NCBI RefSeq assembly: GCF_001424875.1
Contig: NZ_LMCT01000003.1
Location: 1,411 to 65,410, forward strand
Direction of reading: 5' to 3'
DNA: 64,000 bases
Source: Kitasatospora sp. Root107
Lineage (GTDB): Bacteria > Actinomycetota > Actinomycetes > Streptomycetales > Streptomycetaceae
Shown here piece by piece: positions 35,107 through 43,931 of the stretch (position 1 is the stretch's first letter; each line of letters starts with the position of its first letter). The notes beneath the pieces were generated by a model, which was given only the letters and a program-made list of their open reading frames with translations, made no database searches and was not told the origin of the DNA. Made by a program: the position numbers and the translations under genes.

Positions 35107-35133
35107 GGGAATGAGCGACACTGGTGAATCGTT
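35107..35133 (+). promoter_or_regulatory. SigR-type promoter of trxB
   Basis: GGGAAT (35107-35112), exactly 18 bases, then GTT (35131-35133) matches the SigR consensus GGAAT-N18-GTT. In S. coelicolor the trxBA operon is a known SigR target, so disulfide-stress induction is expected. Confidence 0.8.
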
Positions 35134-35199
35134 GTCCCCGGCGGAGCAGGACCGCCCTCCCCGCCGAAGTGCGGGTCGCGATGCGAACCAGGAGATGTA

Positions 35200-36165
35200 G
35201 TGAGCGACGTCCGTAACGTGATCATCATCGGCTCAGGCCCGGCCGGCTACACCGCTGCCCTCTACACCGCCCGAGCCTCCCTCAAGCCCTTGGTCTTCGA
35301 GGGTGCCGTCACCGCTGGTGGCGCGCTGATGAACACCACCGAGGTCGAGAACTTCCCCGGCTTCCGGGACGGCATCATGGGCCCCGAGCTGATGGACAAC
35401 ATGCGCGGCCAGGCCGAGCGCTTCGGCGCCGAGCTGGTGCCGGACGACATCGTCTCGGTCGACCTCACCGGTGACATCAAGACCGTCACCGACTCCGAGG
35501 GCACCGTGCACCGGGCCCGCGCCGTGATCGTCACCACCGGCTCCCAGCACCGCAAGCTCGACCTCCCGAACGAGGACAGGCTCTCCGGTCGCGGCGTCTC
35601 CTGGTGCGCGACCTGCGACGGCTTCTTCTTCCGCGACCAGGACATCGCCGTGGTCGGCGGCGGCGACACCGCGCTGGAGGAGGCGACCTTCCTCTCCCGG
35701 TTCGCCAAGTCGGTCACGATCATCCACCGCCGGGACAGCCTGCGCGCCTCCAAGGCGATGCAGGAGCGGGCCTTCGCCGACCCGAAGATCAGCTTCGCCT
35801 GGGACAGCGCGGTGGACGCGATCCACGGCGACCCGAAGCTGACCGGTGTCACCCTGCGGGACACCACCACCGGCGAGAAGCGCGAGCTGCCGGTCACCGG
35901 CCTGTTCATCGCGATCGGCCACGACCCGCGGACCGACCTCTTCACCGGCCAGCTGGAGCTGGACGCCGAGGGCTACCTCAAGGTCGAGGCCCCCTCGACC
36001 CGGACCAACATCCCCGGTGTCTTCGGCGCCGGTGACGTGGTCGACCACACCTACCGCCAGGCGATCACCGCCGCGGGCACCGGCTGCTCCGCCGCCCTGG
36101 ACGCCGAGCGCTACCTGGCCGCGCTGGACGACCTGGAGAGCCAGGCCGCAGCCGTCGCGGTCTGA
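35200..36165 (+). CDS. trxB: Thioredoxin-disulfide reductase
   Basis: The 321-residue flavoprotein passes electrons from NADPH to thioredoxin. It shows the FAD motif [19 protein letters not shown] at the N terminus, the redox-active CATC in [10 protein letters not shown] near residues 136-139, the NADPH motif [15 protein letters not shown] near 152, and [20 protein letters not shown] near 277 for the FAD ribityl. The GTG at 35200 is preceded by AGGAG. It sits under a SigR-type promoter and 145 bases upstream of trxA, with a parS site between. Confidence 0.97.
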   Translation: MSDVRNVIIIGSGPAGYTAALYTARASLKPLVFEGAVTAGGALMNTTEVENFPGFRDGIMGPELMDNMRGQAERFGAELVPDDIVSVDLTGDIKTVTDSEGTVHRARAVIVTTGSQHRKLDLPNEDRLSGRGVSWCATCDGFFFRDQDIAVVGGGDTALEEATFLSRFAKSVTIIHRRDSLRASKAMQERAFADPKISFAWDSAVDAIHGDPKLTGVTLRDTTTGEKRELPVTGLFIAIGHDPRTDLFTGQLELDAEGYLKVEAPSTRTNIPGVFGAGDVVDHTYRQAITAAGTGCSAALDAERYLAALDDLESQAAAVAV

Positions 36166-36190
36166 TCACCACAGCACTTCCCCGCTCCCT

Positions 36191-36204
36191 GTTTCACGTG
36201 AAAC
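36191..36204. repeat. parS site 5, between trxB and trxA
   Basis: Perfect GTTTCACGTGAAAC with two further symmetrical bases on each side. Confidence 0.9.
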
Positions 36205-36310
36205 AGCTCTGTTGAGCCACTCCGGTGAAACAGGGGGCGCTGCAAGAAACAGAACAGCCCCTGCCGTTGTTCTTCTCAGCACTACCTCGTTCTGACCCTT
36301 AGGAGCTCCC

Positions 36311-36637
36311 GTGGCCGGCGCCACCATCACCGTGACCGACGCGACCTTCGACGCCGAGGTTCTGAAGAGCGACAAGCCCGTCCTGGTCGACTTCTGGGCC
36401 ACCTGGTGCGGCCCGTGCCGCCAGGTCGCCCCGATCCTCGAGGAGATCGCGACCGAGCACGGCGACAAGCTCACCATCGCCAAGCTCGACGTCGATGCCA
36501 ACCAGGGCACCGCCGCGCAGTACGGCGTGATCTCCATCCCGACGCTGAACGTGTACCAGAACGGCGAGCTGGTGAAGAGCATCACCGGCGCCCGCCCGAA
36601 GGCCGCACTGCTCCGAGAGCTGGCCGAGTACATCTAG
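36311..36637 (+). CDS. trxA: Thioredoxin
   Basis: The 108-residue protein has the thioredoxin active site WCGPC at residues 32-36 in LVDFWATWCGPCRQVAP and the cis-proline in VISIPTL. It reduces cytosolic disulfides and is recycled by TrxB. The GTG at 36311 follows AGGAG. It is the last gene before a strong bidirectional terminator. Confidence 0.97.
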   Translation: MAGATITVTDATFDAEVLKSDKPVLVDFWATWCGPCRQVAPILEEIATEHGDKLTIAKLDVDANQGTAAQYGVISIPTLNVYQNGELVKSITGARPKAALLRELAEYI

Positions 36638-36657
36638 TCCTCGACGCACACCGCACG

Positions 36658-36689
36658 GAGAGAGGGGCCCCTCAGGGGGCCCCTCTCTC
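36658..36689. terminator. Bidirectional terminator after trxA
   Basis: Perfect 13-bp arms (36658-36670 and 36677-36689) between trxA and the convergent GNAT gene. Confidence 0.85.
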
Positions 36690-36710
36690 ATGTCGTCTCC
36701 CCACATGTCG

Positions 36711-37340
36711 TCAGAACGGCCGCAGCGCCGGTTCCTTCCGAGGCCCACCCCTGGCACCGCCGAGCAGACGCTCCAGGGCCACCTCCACATCGCCCTTCCA
36801 GGACAGCGTGGTGCGGGCCTCCAGGCGCAGCCGGGGGTACCGGTGGTGCGGCCGTACGGTCTTGAAACCGACCGCCCGCAGGTGGTCCGCCGGGAGCAGG
36901 CAGCTGGGAGTCTCCCGGCCGGCCGCACCGAACGCCTCGATCGCCTTGAACCCCCGGCCGACCACGTCCTTCACCACCGTCTGCACCAGCACCCGGCCGA
37001 TCCCCTGCCGCTGGTAGCCGGGCAGCAGCCGACTGACGATCAGTTGGACCGCGTCCGGCGAGACCGGACTGGTCGGAAAGGCCGAGGAGCGCGGTACGTA
37101 GGCGGGCGGGGCGTAGAGCACGTAGCCCACCGGCAGCTCGTCCACGTAGACCACCCGGCCGCAGGAGCCCCACTCCAGCAGGACCGCGGAGATCCACCCC
37201 TCCTTCTCCAGCTCGGGCTTCCCGCTCTCCTCCGCCGCCCTGGCACTGACCGGATCCAGCTCCCAGAAGACACAGGAGCGGCAGGGCAGCGGGAGATCCC
37301 CCAGGTTGTCCAAGGTCAGCGGAGCGATCCTGCGCCCCAT
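36711..37340 (-). CDS. GNAT-family N-acetyltransferase
   Basis: The 209-residue protein has the acetyl-CoA-binding motif A as LLPGYQRQGIGRVLVQTVV near residue 105. The N-terminal segment has paired cysteines (LPCRSCVFWELD, 20-31). The acetylated substrate is unknown. A GNAT gene between trxA and parB is typical for Streptomyces. The ATG at 37338-37340 follows a strong GGAGGAGG. It reads in the same direction as parAB, from which it is separated by a 38-bp palindrome. Confidence 0.85.
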   Translation of the reverse strand: MGRRIAPLTLDNLGDLPLPCRSCVFWELDPVSARAAEESGKPELEKEGWISAVLLEWGSCGRVVYVDELPVGYVLYAPPAYVPRSSAFPTSPVSPDAVQLIVSRLLPGYQRQGIGRVLVQTVVKDVVGRGFKAIEAFGAAGRETPSCLLPADHLRAVGFKTVRPHHRYPRLRLEARTTLSWKGDVEVALERLLGGARGGPRKEPALRPF

Positions 37341-37410
37341 GACTCATCCCTCCTCCGCGGCCCCCCGACGGACCGTCACCAGCGAGCGGCTCACCCCGTA
37401 CGACGAACGA

Positions 37411-37448
37411 CGATGGGTGCATGTTTCACGTGAAACATGCACCCATCG
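37411..37448. repeat. parS site 6, in a 38-bp perfect palindrome
   Basis: The parS core is at 37423-37436 and perfect symmetry extends 12 bases further on each side. It lies 33 bases downstream of the parB stop, so it may also act as the terminator of parAB and a barrier before the GNAT gene. Confidence 0.9.
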
Positions 37449-37481
37449 GAACAGACCGGCAACCTGGACCAGCTGGCAACC

Positions 37482-38582
37482 TCAGCTGCCCGACAGTCGG
37501 AGCCCCTCGTCCCCCGGCGCCAGGCTGTCCAAGATCCGGTTCAGGTCCTCCACCGAGGCGAACTCCAGTACCACCTTGCCCTTGCCGAGCTTGCCGTTGC
37601 GCTGCGAGACCTCGACCTTGACCCGGGTCTCGAAGCGGTCCGAGAGCCGCTCCGAGAGGTCGTTGAAGGCCGGCGAGAGGAGCCGGCCCGCCTTCGGCCC
37701 GGTCGGGCGCTGCGGCTTCTCGTCCTTGTCCATCACCGAGACGATCTCCTCGGTGGTCCGCACCGAGAGACCCTCCGCGATGATCCGCCGGGCCAGCTGG
37801 TCCTGCCGCTCAGCATCCGGCACCCCGAGCAGGGCCCGGGCGTGACCCGCCGTCAGCACCCCGGCGGCCACCCGGCGCTGCACGGTCGGCGAGAGCTTCA
37901 GCAGCCGCAGGGTGTTGGAGACGTGCGAACGGGAGCGACCGATCCGGTCGGCCAGCTCGTCGTGGGTGCAGGAGAAGTCCTGCAGCAGCTGGTCGTAGGC
38001 GGCCGCCTCCTCCAGCGGGTTGAGCTCCGCCCGGTGCAGGTTCTCCAGCAGCGCGTCCAGCAGCAGCTTGTCGTCGTCGGTGGCCCGGACGATCGCCGGA
38101 ATGAGGTCGAGGCCGGCCTCCCGGGTGGCCCGCCAGCGCCGCTCGCCCATGATCAGCTCATAGCGGTCCGCACCGGTCTGCCGGACCACCACCGGCTGGA
38201 GCAGGCCCACCTCCTTGATGGAGGCGACCAGCTCGGCCAGCTTGTCCTGGTCGAAGACCTCACGCGGCTGACGCGGGTTCGGCACGATCGAGTCCAGCGG
38301 CAGCTCGGCGAACCGGGCACCCTCCACCGGAGCCAGCGCCTCCTCCAGCACGCTGCGGCGCGGCAGTCCCGACTGGTCCCGGGCGATCTCGGCCGCCACC
38401 TTGGCGGCCACCGTGCCCCGGTCGGTCGGCAGCACCGGGACGGCGGACGGCGAGACCGCACCCGCCGTCTGCAGCGAAGCCGGCTCCGAACGGGCCGGGG
38501 CCACGGTGGCCCCGGTCGCGGGCGTCGCCGCCGGAATCAGTGCCCCGAGCCCACGTCCCAGGCCCCTGCGCCCACCACTCAC
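37482..38582 (-). CDS. parB: Chromosome-partitioning protein ParB
   Basis: The 366-residue protein binds parS, hydrolyses CTP and slides along DNA to build the segregation complex. The N terminus GGRRGLGRGLGALIP (ParA contact) is followed by the CTPase domain with PNPRQPREVF and GERRWRATREAG, the HTH domain (LADRIGRSRSHVSNTLRLLK) and a C-terminal dimerisation domain. The GTG at 38580-38582 overlaps the parA stop codon (GTGA). Nine parS sites occur in this window, two of them within or near the parAB locus. Confidence 0.97.
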   Translation of the reverse strand: MSGGRRGLGRGLGALIPAATPATGATVAPARSEPASLQTAGAVSPSAVPVLPTDRGTVAAKVAAEIARDQSGLPRRSVLEEALAPVEGARFAELPLDSIVPNPRQPREVFDQDKLAELVASIKEVGLLQPVVVRQTGADRYELIMGERRWRATREAGLDLIPAIVRATDDDKLLLDALLENLHRAELNPLEEAAAYDQLLQDFSCTHDELADRIGRSRSHVSNTLRLLKLSPTVQRRVAAGVLTAGHARALLGVPDAERQDQLARRIIAEGLSVRTTEEIVSVMDKDEKPQRPTGPKAGRLLSPAFNDLSERLSDRFETRVKVEVSQRNGKLGKGKVVLEFASVEDLNRILDSLAPGDEGLRLSGS

Positions 38583-39559
38583 CGGTTGTCCTCCATCGTG
38601 CTGCCGTGCTGTGCCATCGGAGCCGCCGCGCTGTTGCGCTGCTGCCCCACTGCGGGTGCCGCGAATCCGTCCGTCGCCAACCCGGCTGCCCGCAGCGCGA
38701 GTTCACGCCCGGCCTCCAGGTAGGAGAGCGCCCCGGTGGAGCCCGGGTCGTAGGTCAGCACGGTCTGCCCGTAGCTGGGTGCCTCCGAGATCCGGACTGA
38801 TCGCGGGATCGCCGTGTTCAGCACCTGATCGGCGAAGTGGGTCCGGACCTCCTCGGCCACCTGGGCGGCCAGCCTGGTCCGGGCGTCGTACATGGTGAGC
38901 AGGATGGTGGAGACGTGCAGGGTCGGGTTCAGGTGCGCCCGGACCAGCTCGACGTTGCGCAGCAGCTGGCCGAGACCCTCCAGCGCGTAGTACTCGCACT
39001 GGATCGGGATCAGCACCTCCTGACCCGCCACCAGGGCATTGACCGTCAGCAGCCCCAGCGAGGGCGGGCAGTCGATCAGGATGTAGTCCAGCGGCTGCTC
39101 GTACGCGGTGATCGCCCGCTGCAGCCTGCTCTCCCTGGCCACCAGCGAGACCAGCTCGATCTCGGCGCCGGCCAGGTCGATGGTGGCGGGCACACAGAAC
39201 AGCCCCTCCACGTCCCGGACCGGCTGCACCACGTCGGCCAGCGGCTTGCCCTCCACCAGCACGTCGTAGATCGACGGCACATCGGCGTGGTGGTCGATGC
39301 CGAGCGCGGTGGAGGCGTTCCCCTGGGGGTCGAGGTCGACCACCAGGACGCGCAGTCCGTGCATGGCCAGTGCGGCCGCGAGGTTGACGGTAGTGGTGGT
39401 CTTCCCCACCCCGCCCTTCTGATTGGCCACCACGATCACCCGGGTCGAGGCGGGCCTGGGCAGCCCCTCACCGGCCCGTCCGGCAGCTGCCACCGCGGCC
39501 ATGGCGGCCCGTGCGATGGGCGTGTCATCGACGTGGTCGATGGTCTCCGAGTCCTGCAT
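38579..39559 (-). CDS. parA: Chromosome-partitioning ATPase ParA
   Basis: The 326-residue protein is a Walker-type ParA/Soj ATPase with the deviant Walker A KGGVGKTTTTVNLAAAL and Walker B YILIDCPPSLGLLT. It positions ParB-parS complexes, which in streptomycetes matters mainly during sporulation. I start it at MQDSETIDHVDDTP (ATG 39557-39559). Longer forms from 39634 or 39661 would read through one or two parS sites as VSRET and FHVKR; none of the candidate starts has a good ribosome binding site. It is translationally coupled to parB. Confidence 0.93.
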   Translation of the reverse strand: MQDSETIDHVDDTPIARAAMAAVAAAGRAGEGLPRPASTRVIVVANQKGGVGKTTTTVNLAAALAMHGLRVLVVDLDPQGNASTALGIDHHADVPSIYDVLVEGKPLADVVQPVRDVEGLFCVPATIDLAGAEIELVSLVARESRLQRAITAYEQPLDYILIDCPPSLGLLTVNALVAGQEVLIPIQCEYYALEGLGQLLRNVELVRAHLNPTLHVSTILLTMYDARTRLAAQVAEEVRTHFADQVLNTAIPRSVRISEAPSYGQTVLTYDPGSTGALSYLEAGRELALRAAGLATDGFAAPAVGQQRNSAAAPMAQHGSTMEDNR

Positions 39560-39569
39560 GGGGGTCAGT

Positions 39570-39583
39570 GTTTCACGTGAAAC
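39570..39583. repeat. parS site 7, just upstream of parA
   Basis: Perfect GTTTCACGTGAAAC, ending 11 bases before the proposed parA start codon on the minus strand; ParB bound here could repress parAB. Confidence 0.9.
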
Positions 39584-39642
39584 CGGAGCGGCAACAGTCA
39601 CCGCCCGGCTGCGGCCGAGGATTCCGGAAAGCATTGAGCGAC

Positions 39643-39656
39643 GTTTCACGTGAAAC
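39643..39656. repeat. parS site 8, upstream of parA
   Basis: Perfect GTTTCACGTGAAAC in the parA leader, 59 bases beyond the previous one. Confidence 0.9.
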
Positions 39657-39798
39657 ACCATGCCCACAATGTCGGAAATCTGACGGTGCGACACTCCGAC
39701 CGCCCCGGACGCACCGGAGCGGGCACCCGTCCGGGTACCCGCTCCGTCAGTCCACTGAGCCGATCAGCCGCAGCCCCGGCCGGGCCAGGACCGGCCCG

Positions 39799-40593
39799 TC
39801 AGCGCCGACGCCGGCCTGCGCCGCTGCCGCCACGGCCGGCCTCGGCCGCCCGGGCACCACGCCCGGCCCGGGCCGCCTTGGCCCGCCGGGTCGCCGCCTT
39901 CACCCCGCCGGGACTCTCCCCCGCCTCCACCCGGATCACCCGGGTCGAGGTCTCCAGGGTTCCCTCGCCGACCGCCAGCACCGACCACTTCACCGCGCCC
40001 AGCTTGGTCAGCGCGGACCGCGAGTCGGCCAGCTCCTGCTCGGCGGTGTCCCCCTTGAGCGCCAGCATCTGCCCGTACGGCCGGAGCAGCGGCAGGCCCC
40101 AGCCCGCCAACCGGTCCAGCGGGGCCACCGCGCGGGCGGTCACGATGTCCACCGCGAGCTTGCCGATCATCTCCTCGGCCCGGCCGCGGAGCACCGTGAC
40201 GTTGTCGAGACCGAGCTCCCTGACCACCTCCTCCAGGAAGGTGGTCCGGCGCAGCAGCGGCTCCAGCAGGGTCACCGAGACGTCCGGGCGGACCATCGCC
40301 ACCGGGATACCGGGCAGCCCGGCCCCCGAACCGACGTCACAGAGCGAGGCGCCGGGCGGCAGCAGCTCGGCCAGCACCGCGCAGTTCAGCACGTGCCGGT
40401 CCCAGAGCCGGGGGACCTCCCGCGGGCCGATCAGCCCGCGTTGCACACCGGCCGTGGCCAGCAACTCGGTGTAGCGCACGGCCACCGGGTACCGGTCCCC
40501 GAAGATCTCCCGGGCCACCGCCGGAGCCTCCGGCAGACCCTCGGGCCCGCCCTCCTCGGGGGTGCCCTCGGTCTCCACGCCGTCCGTGTCCAT
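39799..40593 (-). CDS. rsmG: 16S rRNA (guanine527-N7)-methyltransferase RsmG
   Basis: The 264-residue protein is an AdoMet methyltransferase with the binding motif [20 protein letters not shown] near residue 85 and [20 protein letters not shown] near 155. It methylates G527 in the 530 loop of 16S rRNA; loss gives low-level streptomycin resistance in Streptomyces. The C-terminal 45 residues are an Arg/Gly/Ala-rich tail. I use the ATG at 40591-40593, which has GGAGAGG six bases upstream; a GTG at 40647 lacks a ribosome binding site. Last gene of the rpmH operon, ahead of parA. Confidence 0.95.
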   Translation of the reverse strand: MDTDGVETEGTPEEGGPEGLPEAPAVAREIFGDRYPVAVRYTELLATAGVQRGLIGPREVPRLWDRHVLNCAVLAELLPPGASLCDVGSGAGLPGIPVAMVRPDVSVTLLEPLLRRTTFLEEVVRELGLDNVTVLRGRAEEMIGKLAVDIVTARAVAPLDRLAGWGLPLLRPYGQMLALKGDTAEQELADSRSALTKLGAVKWSVLAVGEGTLETSTRVIRVEAGESPGGVKAATRRAKAARAGRGARAAEAGRGGSGAGRRRR

Positions 40594-40656
40594 CTCTGCC
40601 TCTCCGCTCACCGTCTCCACCGCCCACGCTCGCAACCACTGTGTCACGCAGGAGCC

Positions 40657-40670
40657 GTTTCACGTGAAAC
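40657..40670. repeat. parS site 9, between rsmG and jag
   Basis: Perfect GTTTCACGTGAAAC. It is the parS closest to oriC in this window, about 3.3 kb from dnaA. Confidence 0.9.
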
Positions 40671-40778
40671 AGCGCACTCATGACGCTCACTCAGCCCGGC
40701 CGACCGGCGGGCCCGAGCGGACGACGACCCCGCCCGCACAAGGCGGACGGGGTCGTCGGACCGACCGGCTGCGGCGCG

Positions 40779-41294
40779 TCAGCGCGGCAGCACGACCACG
40801 CAACGCTGGGGCTCCTCGCCCTCCGACTCGCTGCTCAGACCTGCTGCGGCCACCGCGTCGTGGACCACCTTGCGCTCGAACGGCGTCATCGGACGCAGCT
40901 TGACCTGCTCGCCGGAGGACTTCGCCTGCTCGGCCGCCTCGGCACCCAGCTGGGCCAGCTCCGCCCGCTTGCGCGCCCGGAACCCCGCAATGTCCAGCAT
41001 GAGGCGGCTGCGCTCACCGGTCTCCCGGTGCACGGCCAGCCGGGTCAACTCCTGGAGTGCCTCCAGCACCTCACCGTCCTGGCCGACCAGCCGCTGCAGC
41101 GACCGGTCGTTGCCCTCGCCGACGATGGAGACCAGGGCGCGGTCGCCCTCGACGTCCATGTCGATGTCGCCGTCCAGGTCCGCGATGTCGAGCAGACCCT
41201 CCAGATAGTCGGCCGCGATGTCGCCCTCCTGCTCCAGGCGGGCAACGAGGGTGTCGGCGGCCGGGCTGTCGGTGGCGGTGGTGCCTTCCGTCAC
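40779..41294 (-). CDS. jag: RNA-binding protein Jag/KhpB
   Basis: The 171-residue protein has a KH domain (about 60-110, LVGQDGEVLEALQELTRLAV) followed by an R3H domain (about 115-171, MTPFERKVVHDAVA), the composition of Jag/KhpB/EloR. It binds RNA and has been linked to cell elongation and division in other bacteria. The acidic N terminus replaces the usual Jag-N domain. GTG start with GGAG upstream; 81 bases after yidC in the rpmH operon. Confidence 0.93.
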   Translation of the reverse strand: MTEGTTATDSPAADTLVARLEQEGDIAADYLEGLLDIADLDGDIDMDVEGDRALVSIVGEGNDRSLQRLVGQDGEVLEALQELTRLAVHRETGERSRLMLDIAGFRARKRAELAQLGAEAAEQAKSSGEQVKLRPMTPFERKVVHDAVAAAGLSSESEGEEPQRCVVVLPR

Positions 41295-41375
41295 TGCTGG
41301 ACTCCTTCTGGAATGGGCCCTCGGGTGGGGCCGAGAACGAAGATCAGTGGGCCGTTACGGCCGGGATCAGGCCGG

Positions 41376-42527
41376 TCAGGGCTTCTTCTTCGGCCGCTGG
41401 CCGCCCGACTGCCCGGTGCGCTTCGGCTGCTGGCGCGGACCGCTCTTGGCGGCCGTCGGCTTGGCCGCCGCCGGCTTCGCATCGGCCGGCGCGGACTTCT
41501 CCAGGCTCGGCTTGGCGTCCTCGGCCGCGCTCTCCGTCTCGGCGGTCGACGCGCTGCCCGTGCCGTGCTGCCGCTGGGCCTTGGTCAGCTTCTTCGGCTG
41601 CTGCCGACGGGCCTGCACGGCCTCCTGCACGGCCTGCTCCGCGGTGGTCGCCGCCGAGGTCTTGCCGCCGCCACCGGAGAGCCGGGCCAGCAGGCTGACC
41701 TTCTTGACCGAGCCGTCCGGGTTCAGCCGGCCGGCCTTCTTCAGGCGGGCCTGCCGCTCGTCCCACGCCTGGCTGCCCGGGGTCGGGTTGTTGTGGATGA
41801 CGATCAGCTGCTGACCCATCGACCAGACGTTGGTGGTCAGCCAGTAGACCAGCACACCGACCGGGAAGTTGATGCCCATCACGGCGAACATGATCGGGAA
41901 GACGTACATCAGCATCTTCTGCTGCTGCATGAACGGCGTCTTGACCGTGAGGTCCATGTTCTTCGTCATCAGCTGACGCTGGGTGATGAACTGCGAGAGC
42001 GACATCAGGATGATCATCACGGCCGTGACGATCTTGACGCTGACCTCGGTGCTGCCCAGGAAGGTGGCCGACAGCGGGGCACCGAAGATGTGCGCCTGCT
42101 GCGCGCTGGCCAGCAGCGTCGGGGTGATCACACCAATGGTCTTGTCGTTGGCGACCGAGGCCAGCACACCGTAGAGCGCGGTGAAGAACGGCGCCTGCAC
42201 GAGGATGGGAAGGCAGCTGGAGAACGGGTTGGTACCCGCCTCCTTGTACAGCTTCATCATCTCTTCGGACTGGCGCTGCTTGTCGTTCTTGTAGCGCTCC
42301 TGGATGGCCTTCATCTTCGGCTGGATCGCCTGCATGGCCCGGGTCGCCTTGATCTGCTTCACGAACAGCGGGATCAGGCAGATCCGGATGACGACCACCA
42401 TCGAGGCGATGGCGAGACCCCAGGCCCAGCCACCGTTCGGGTCGAAGACGTGGCTGTACAGCGAATGGAACTGGACGATGATCCAGGACACCATTGTGTA
42501 GAGGGGACTCAGAAAACCGAAGGTCAC
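41376..42527 (-). CDS. yidC: Membrane protein insertase YidC
   Basis: The 383-residue protein has the YidC/Oxa1 core of five membrane helices, with the hydrophilic groove and characteristic [20 protein letters not shown] and [20 protein letters not shown]. It inserts membrane proteins with or without SecYEG. The C-terminal 130 residues are a Lys/Ala/Gln-rich cytoplasmic tail expected to touch the ribosome, longer than in Gram-negative relatives. The GTG at 42525-42527 has AAGGAG upstream and is three bases after yidD. Confidence 0.96.
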   Translation of the reverse strand: MTFGFLSPLYTMVSWIIVQFHSLYSHVFDPNGGWAWGLAIASMVVVIRICLIPLFVKQIKATRAMQAIQPKMKAIQERYKNDKQRQSEEMMKLYKEAGTNPFSSCLPILVQAPFFTALYGVLASVANDKTIGVITPTLLASAQQAHIFGAPLSATFLGSTEVSVKIVTAVMIILMSLSQFITQRQLMTKNMDLTVKTPFMQQQKMLMYVFPIMFAVMGINFPVGVLVYWLTTNVWSMGQQLIVIHNNPTPGSQAWDERQARLKKAGRLNPDGSVKKVSLLARLSGGGGKTSAATTAEQAVQEAVQARRQQPKKLTKAQRQHGTGSASTAETESAAEDAKPSLEKSAPADAKPAAAKPTAAKSGPRQQPKRTGQSGGQRPKKKP

Positions 42528-42530
42528 CGG

Positions 42531-42845
42531 TCAGACTCCTTGGACATCGGGCTTCGCCACCGGCTCCGGCTCGGCGGTCCCGCTCGTGGGGCTCAGCAGA
42601 TCGCGCAGCCGGCGATGCCACACCGGATGCCTGCGCGGCGGTACGTGGTCGACCCCACCGGGGGACCAGGGATTACAGCGGAGGATGCGCCAGGCGGTCA
42701 GCCCGCTGCCCTTGATCGCACCGTGCGACCGCACCGCCTCGTACCCGTAGTGCGAACACGACGGGTAATAGCGGCAGACCGGACCGAGCAGGGGACTGAT
42801 GGTCCACTGGTAGAGCCTGATCAGCCCCATCAGCAGATACTTCAT
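42531..42845 (-). CDS. yidD: Membrane protein insertion efficiency factor YidD
   Basis: The 104-residue protein has the YidD signature [19 protein letters not shown] (residues 24-42) with its three conserved Cys/His-rich elements and [13 protein letters not shown]. It helps YidC-dependent insertion. The ATG overlaps the rnpA stop codon, giving tight coupling. Confidence 0.95.
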   Translation of the reverse strand: MKYLLMGLIRLYQWTISPLLGPVCRYYPSCSHYGYEAVRSHGAIKGSGLTAWRILRCNPWSPGGVDHVPPRRHPVWHRRLRDLLSPTSGTAEPEPVAKPDVQGV

Positions 42846-43270
42846 CGCCCTGCTCCCGTCGGCGCGCCGCCGGTCGACTCCGCCCGGAGCAACCGTCGTA
42901 GCGCCGCGTCCAGGTCCTGTTCGAGATCTTGGTACGTGGCCGCCCCGGCCTGGGGCAGTGCGCGCACCACGATCAGGCTACCTGCGGGCAGCCCGGACAG
43001 GCGCTCCCGGACCAGATGACGTAGACGACGCTTGACCAGATTGCGCACGACCGCCGGACCGACGGCCTTGCTCACGACGAAACCCGCACGCGCCGAAGGA
43101 AGCCCCTCGGCGACGTGCGGGCGGGAGTCGCTGTTCCGGTCGGTCTGCCCCCCTGGCTGCCCATCTCTGTTGAGATGGACCACCAGCAGGGGCCGACCGG
43201 CCCGACGACCACGTTTGACCGCGGTCGCGAAGTCCTGGCGCCGCCGCAGCCGATTCTCGGAGGGCAGCAC
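42842..43270 (-). CDS. rnpA: Ribonuclease P protein component
   Basis: The 142-residue protein carries the RnpA signature [20 protein letters not shown] and the N-terminal [20 protein letters not shown]. It assists the RNase P RNA in 5' maturation of tRNA. There is an insertion of about 15 residues with Gly/Gln/Asp between beta strands. The GTG at 43268-43270 lies 19 bases after rpmH. Confidence 0.95.
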   Translation of the reverse strand: MLPSENRLRRRQDFATAVKRGRRAGRPLLVVHLNRDGQPGGQTDRNSDSRPHVAEGLPSARAGFVVSKAVGPAVVRNLVKRRLRHLVRERLSGLPAGSLIVVRALPQAGAATYQDLEQDLDAALRRLLRAESTGGAPTGAGR

Positions 43271-43289
43271 TGCAGTCCCTTGGATCGAA

Positions 43290-43427
43290 TCAGGCGGAGA
43301 TGTTGGTACGGCCCTTGCCGCGGCGGGTCGCCAGGATGGCGCGGCCGGCGCGGGTACGCATCCGCAGCCGGAAGCCGTGGGTCTTCGCGCGACGACGGTT
43401 GTTCGGCTGGAAGGTGCGCTTGCTCAC
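43290..43427 (-). CDS. rpmH: 50S ribosomal protein L34
   Basis: The 45-residue protein starts [20 protein letters not shown] and continues with [19 protein letters not shown], the L34 sequence. The GTG at 43425-43427 is preceded by AGGAG. It is the first gene of the rpmH-rnpA-yidD-yidC-jag-rsmG operon, divergent from dnaA, an order conserved across bacteria. Confidence 0.97.
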   Translation of the reverse strand: MSKRTFQPNNRRRAKTHGFRLRMRTRAGRAILATRRGKGRTNISA

Positions 43428-43637
43428 TCGGGGGCTCCTGGGGTGAATCGTAGGATGACGGGAAATCGCTTGGCCGTCACCGTGCGTCCGCGTGATCTCC
43501 CCTGGATGGGAAATCCAGCCTCAACGTCCCAGGTCGGCTGGGGGTTGAGGTAATCCACGGCGCCCGTGCTGCGCGCCTTATGGATGCGGGCGGACCCGCG
43601 GGCATGCGGCAGCGGCCATCGACAACTCGACCTGGTC

Positions 43638-43667
43638 ACGGTACGCGGGACGGGTGCGGGGGGTCAA
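43638..43667 (-). promoter_or_regulatory. Promoter of the rpmH operon
   Basis: On the minus strand TTGACC (43667-43662) and TACCGT (43643-43638) are 18 bases apart, giving a leader of about 200 bases before rpmH. The 504-base rpmH-dnaA gap contains this promoter, the dnaA promoter and one DnaA box; no gene was seen in it. Confidence 0.55.
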
Positions 43668-43800
43668 ACCGGGTGTTGGTCACCGGCCCGCCGGATCGCC
43701 CACGACGGCTTTCCGATCATGATAGAGGCCAGGCGCCGCAAGGGCGGCACCGACACCCACCCCGTCCGACCCGGTCACCCGAGCGCCCTGCCCACAGCCT

Positions 43801-43842
43801 GTGGACAACAACTTGAATCAGTCCAGTCGGCTGACTACCGTT
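43801..43842 (+). promoter_or_regulatory. dnaA promoter with upstream DnaA box
   Basis: A perfect DnaA box TGTGGACAA (43801-43809) is followed four bases later by TTGAAT (43814-43819), a 17-base spacer and TACCGT (43837-43842). DnaA autoregulation is known in Streptomyces. The leader before the GTG start is about 85 bases. Confidence 0.75.
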
Positions 43843-43931
43843 GCAGGACTTGTCGGGTTTGTTCGTCTGGATCGGACCGGTACCCGAGTCCTTTGAGACC
43901 CCCGCTCCGGGGAACGAGAAAGCGTGCACCA

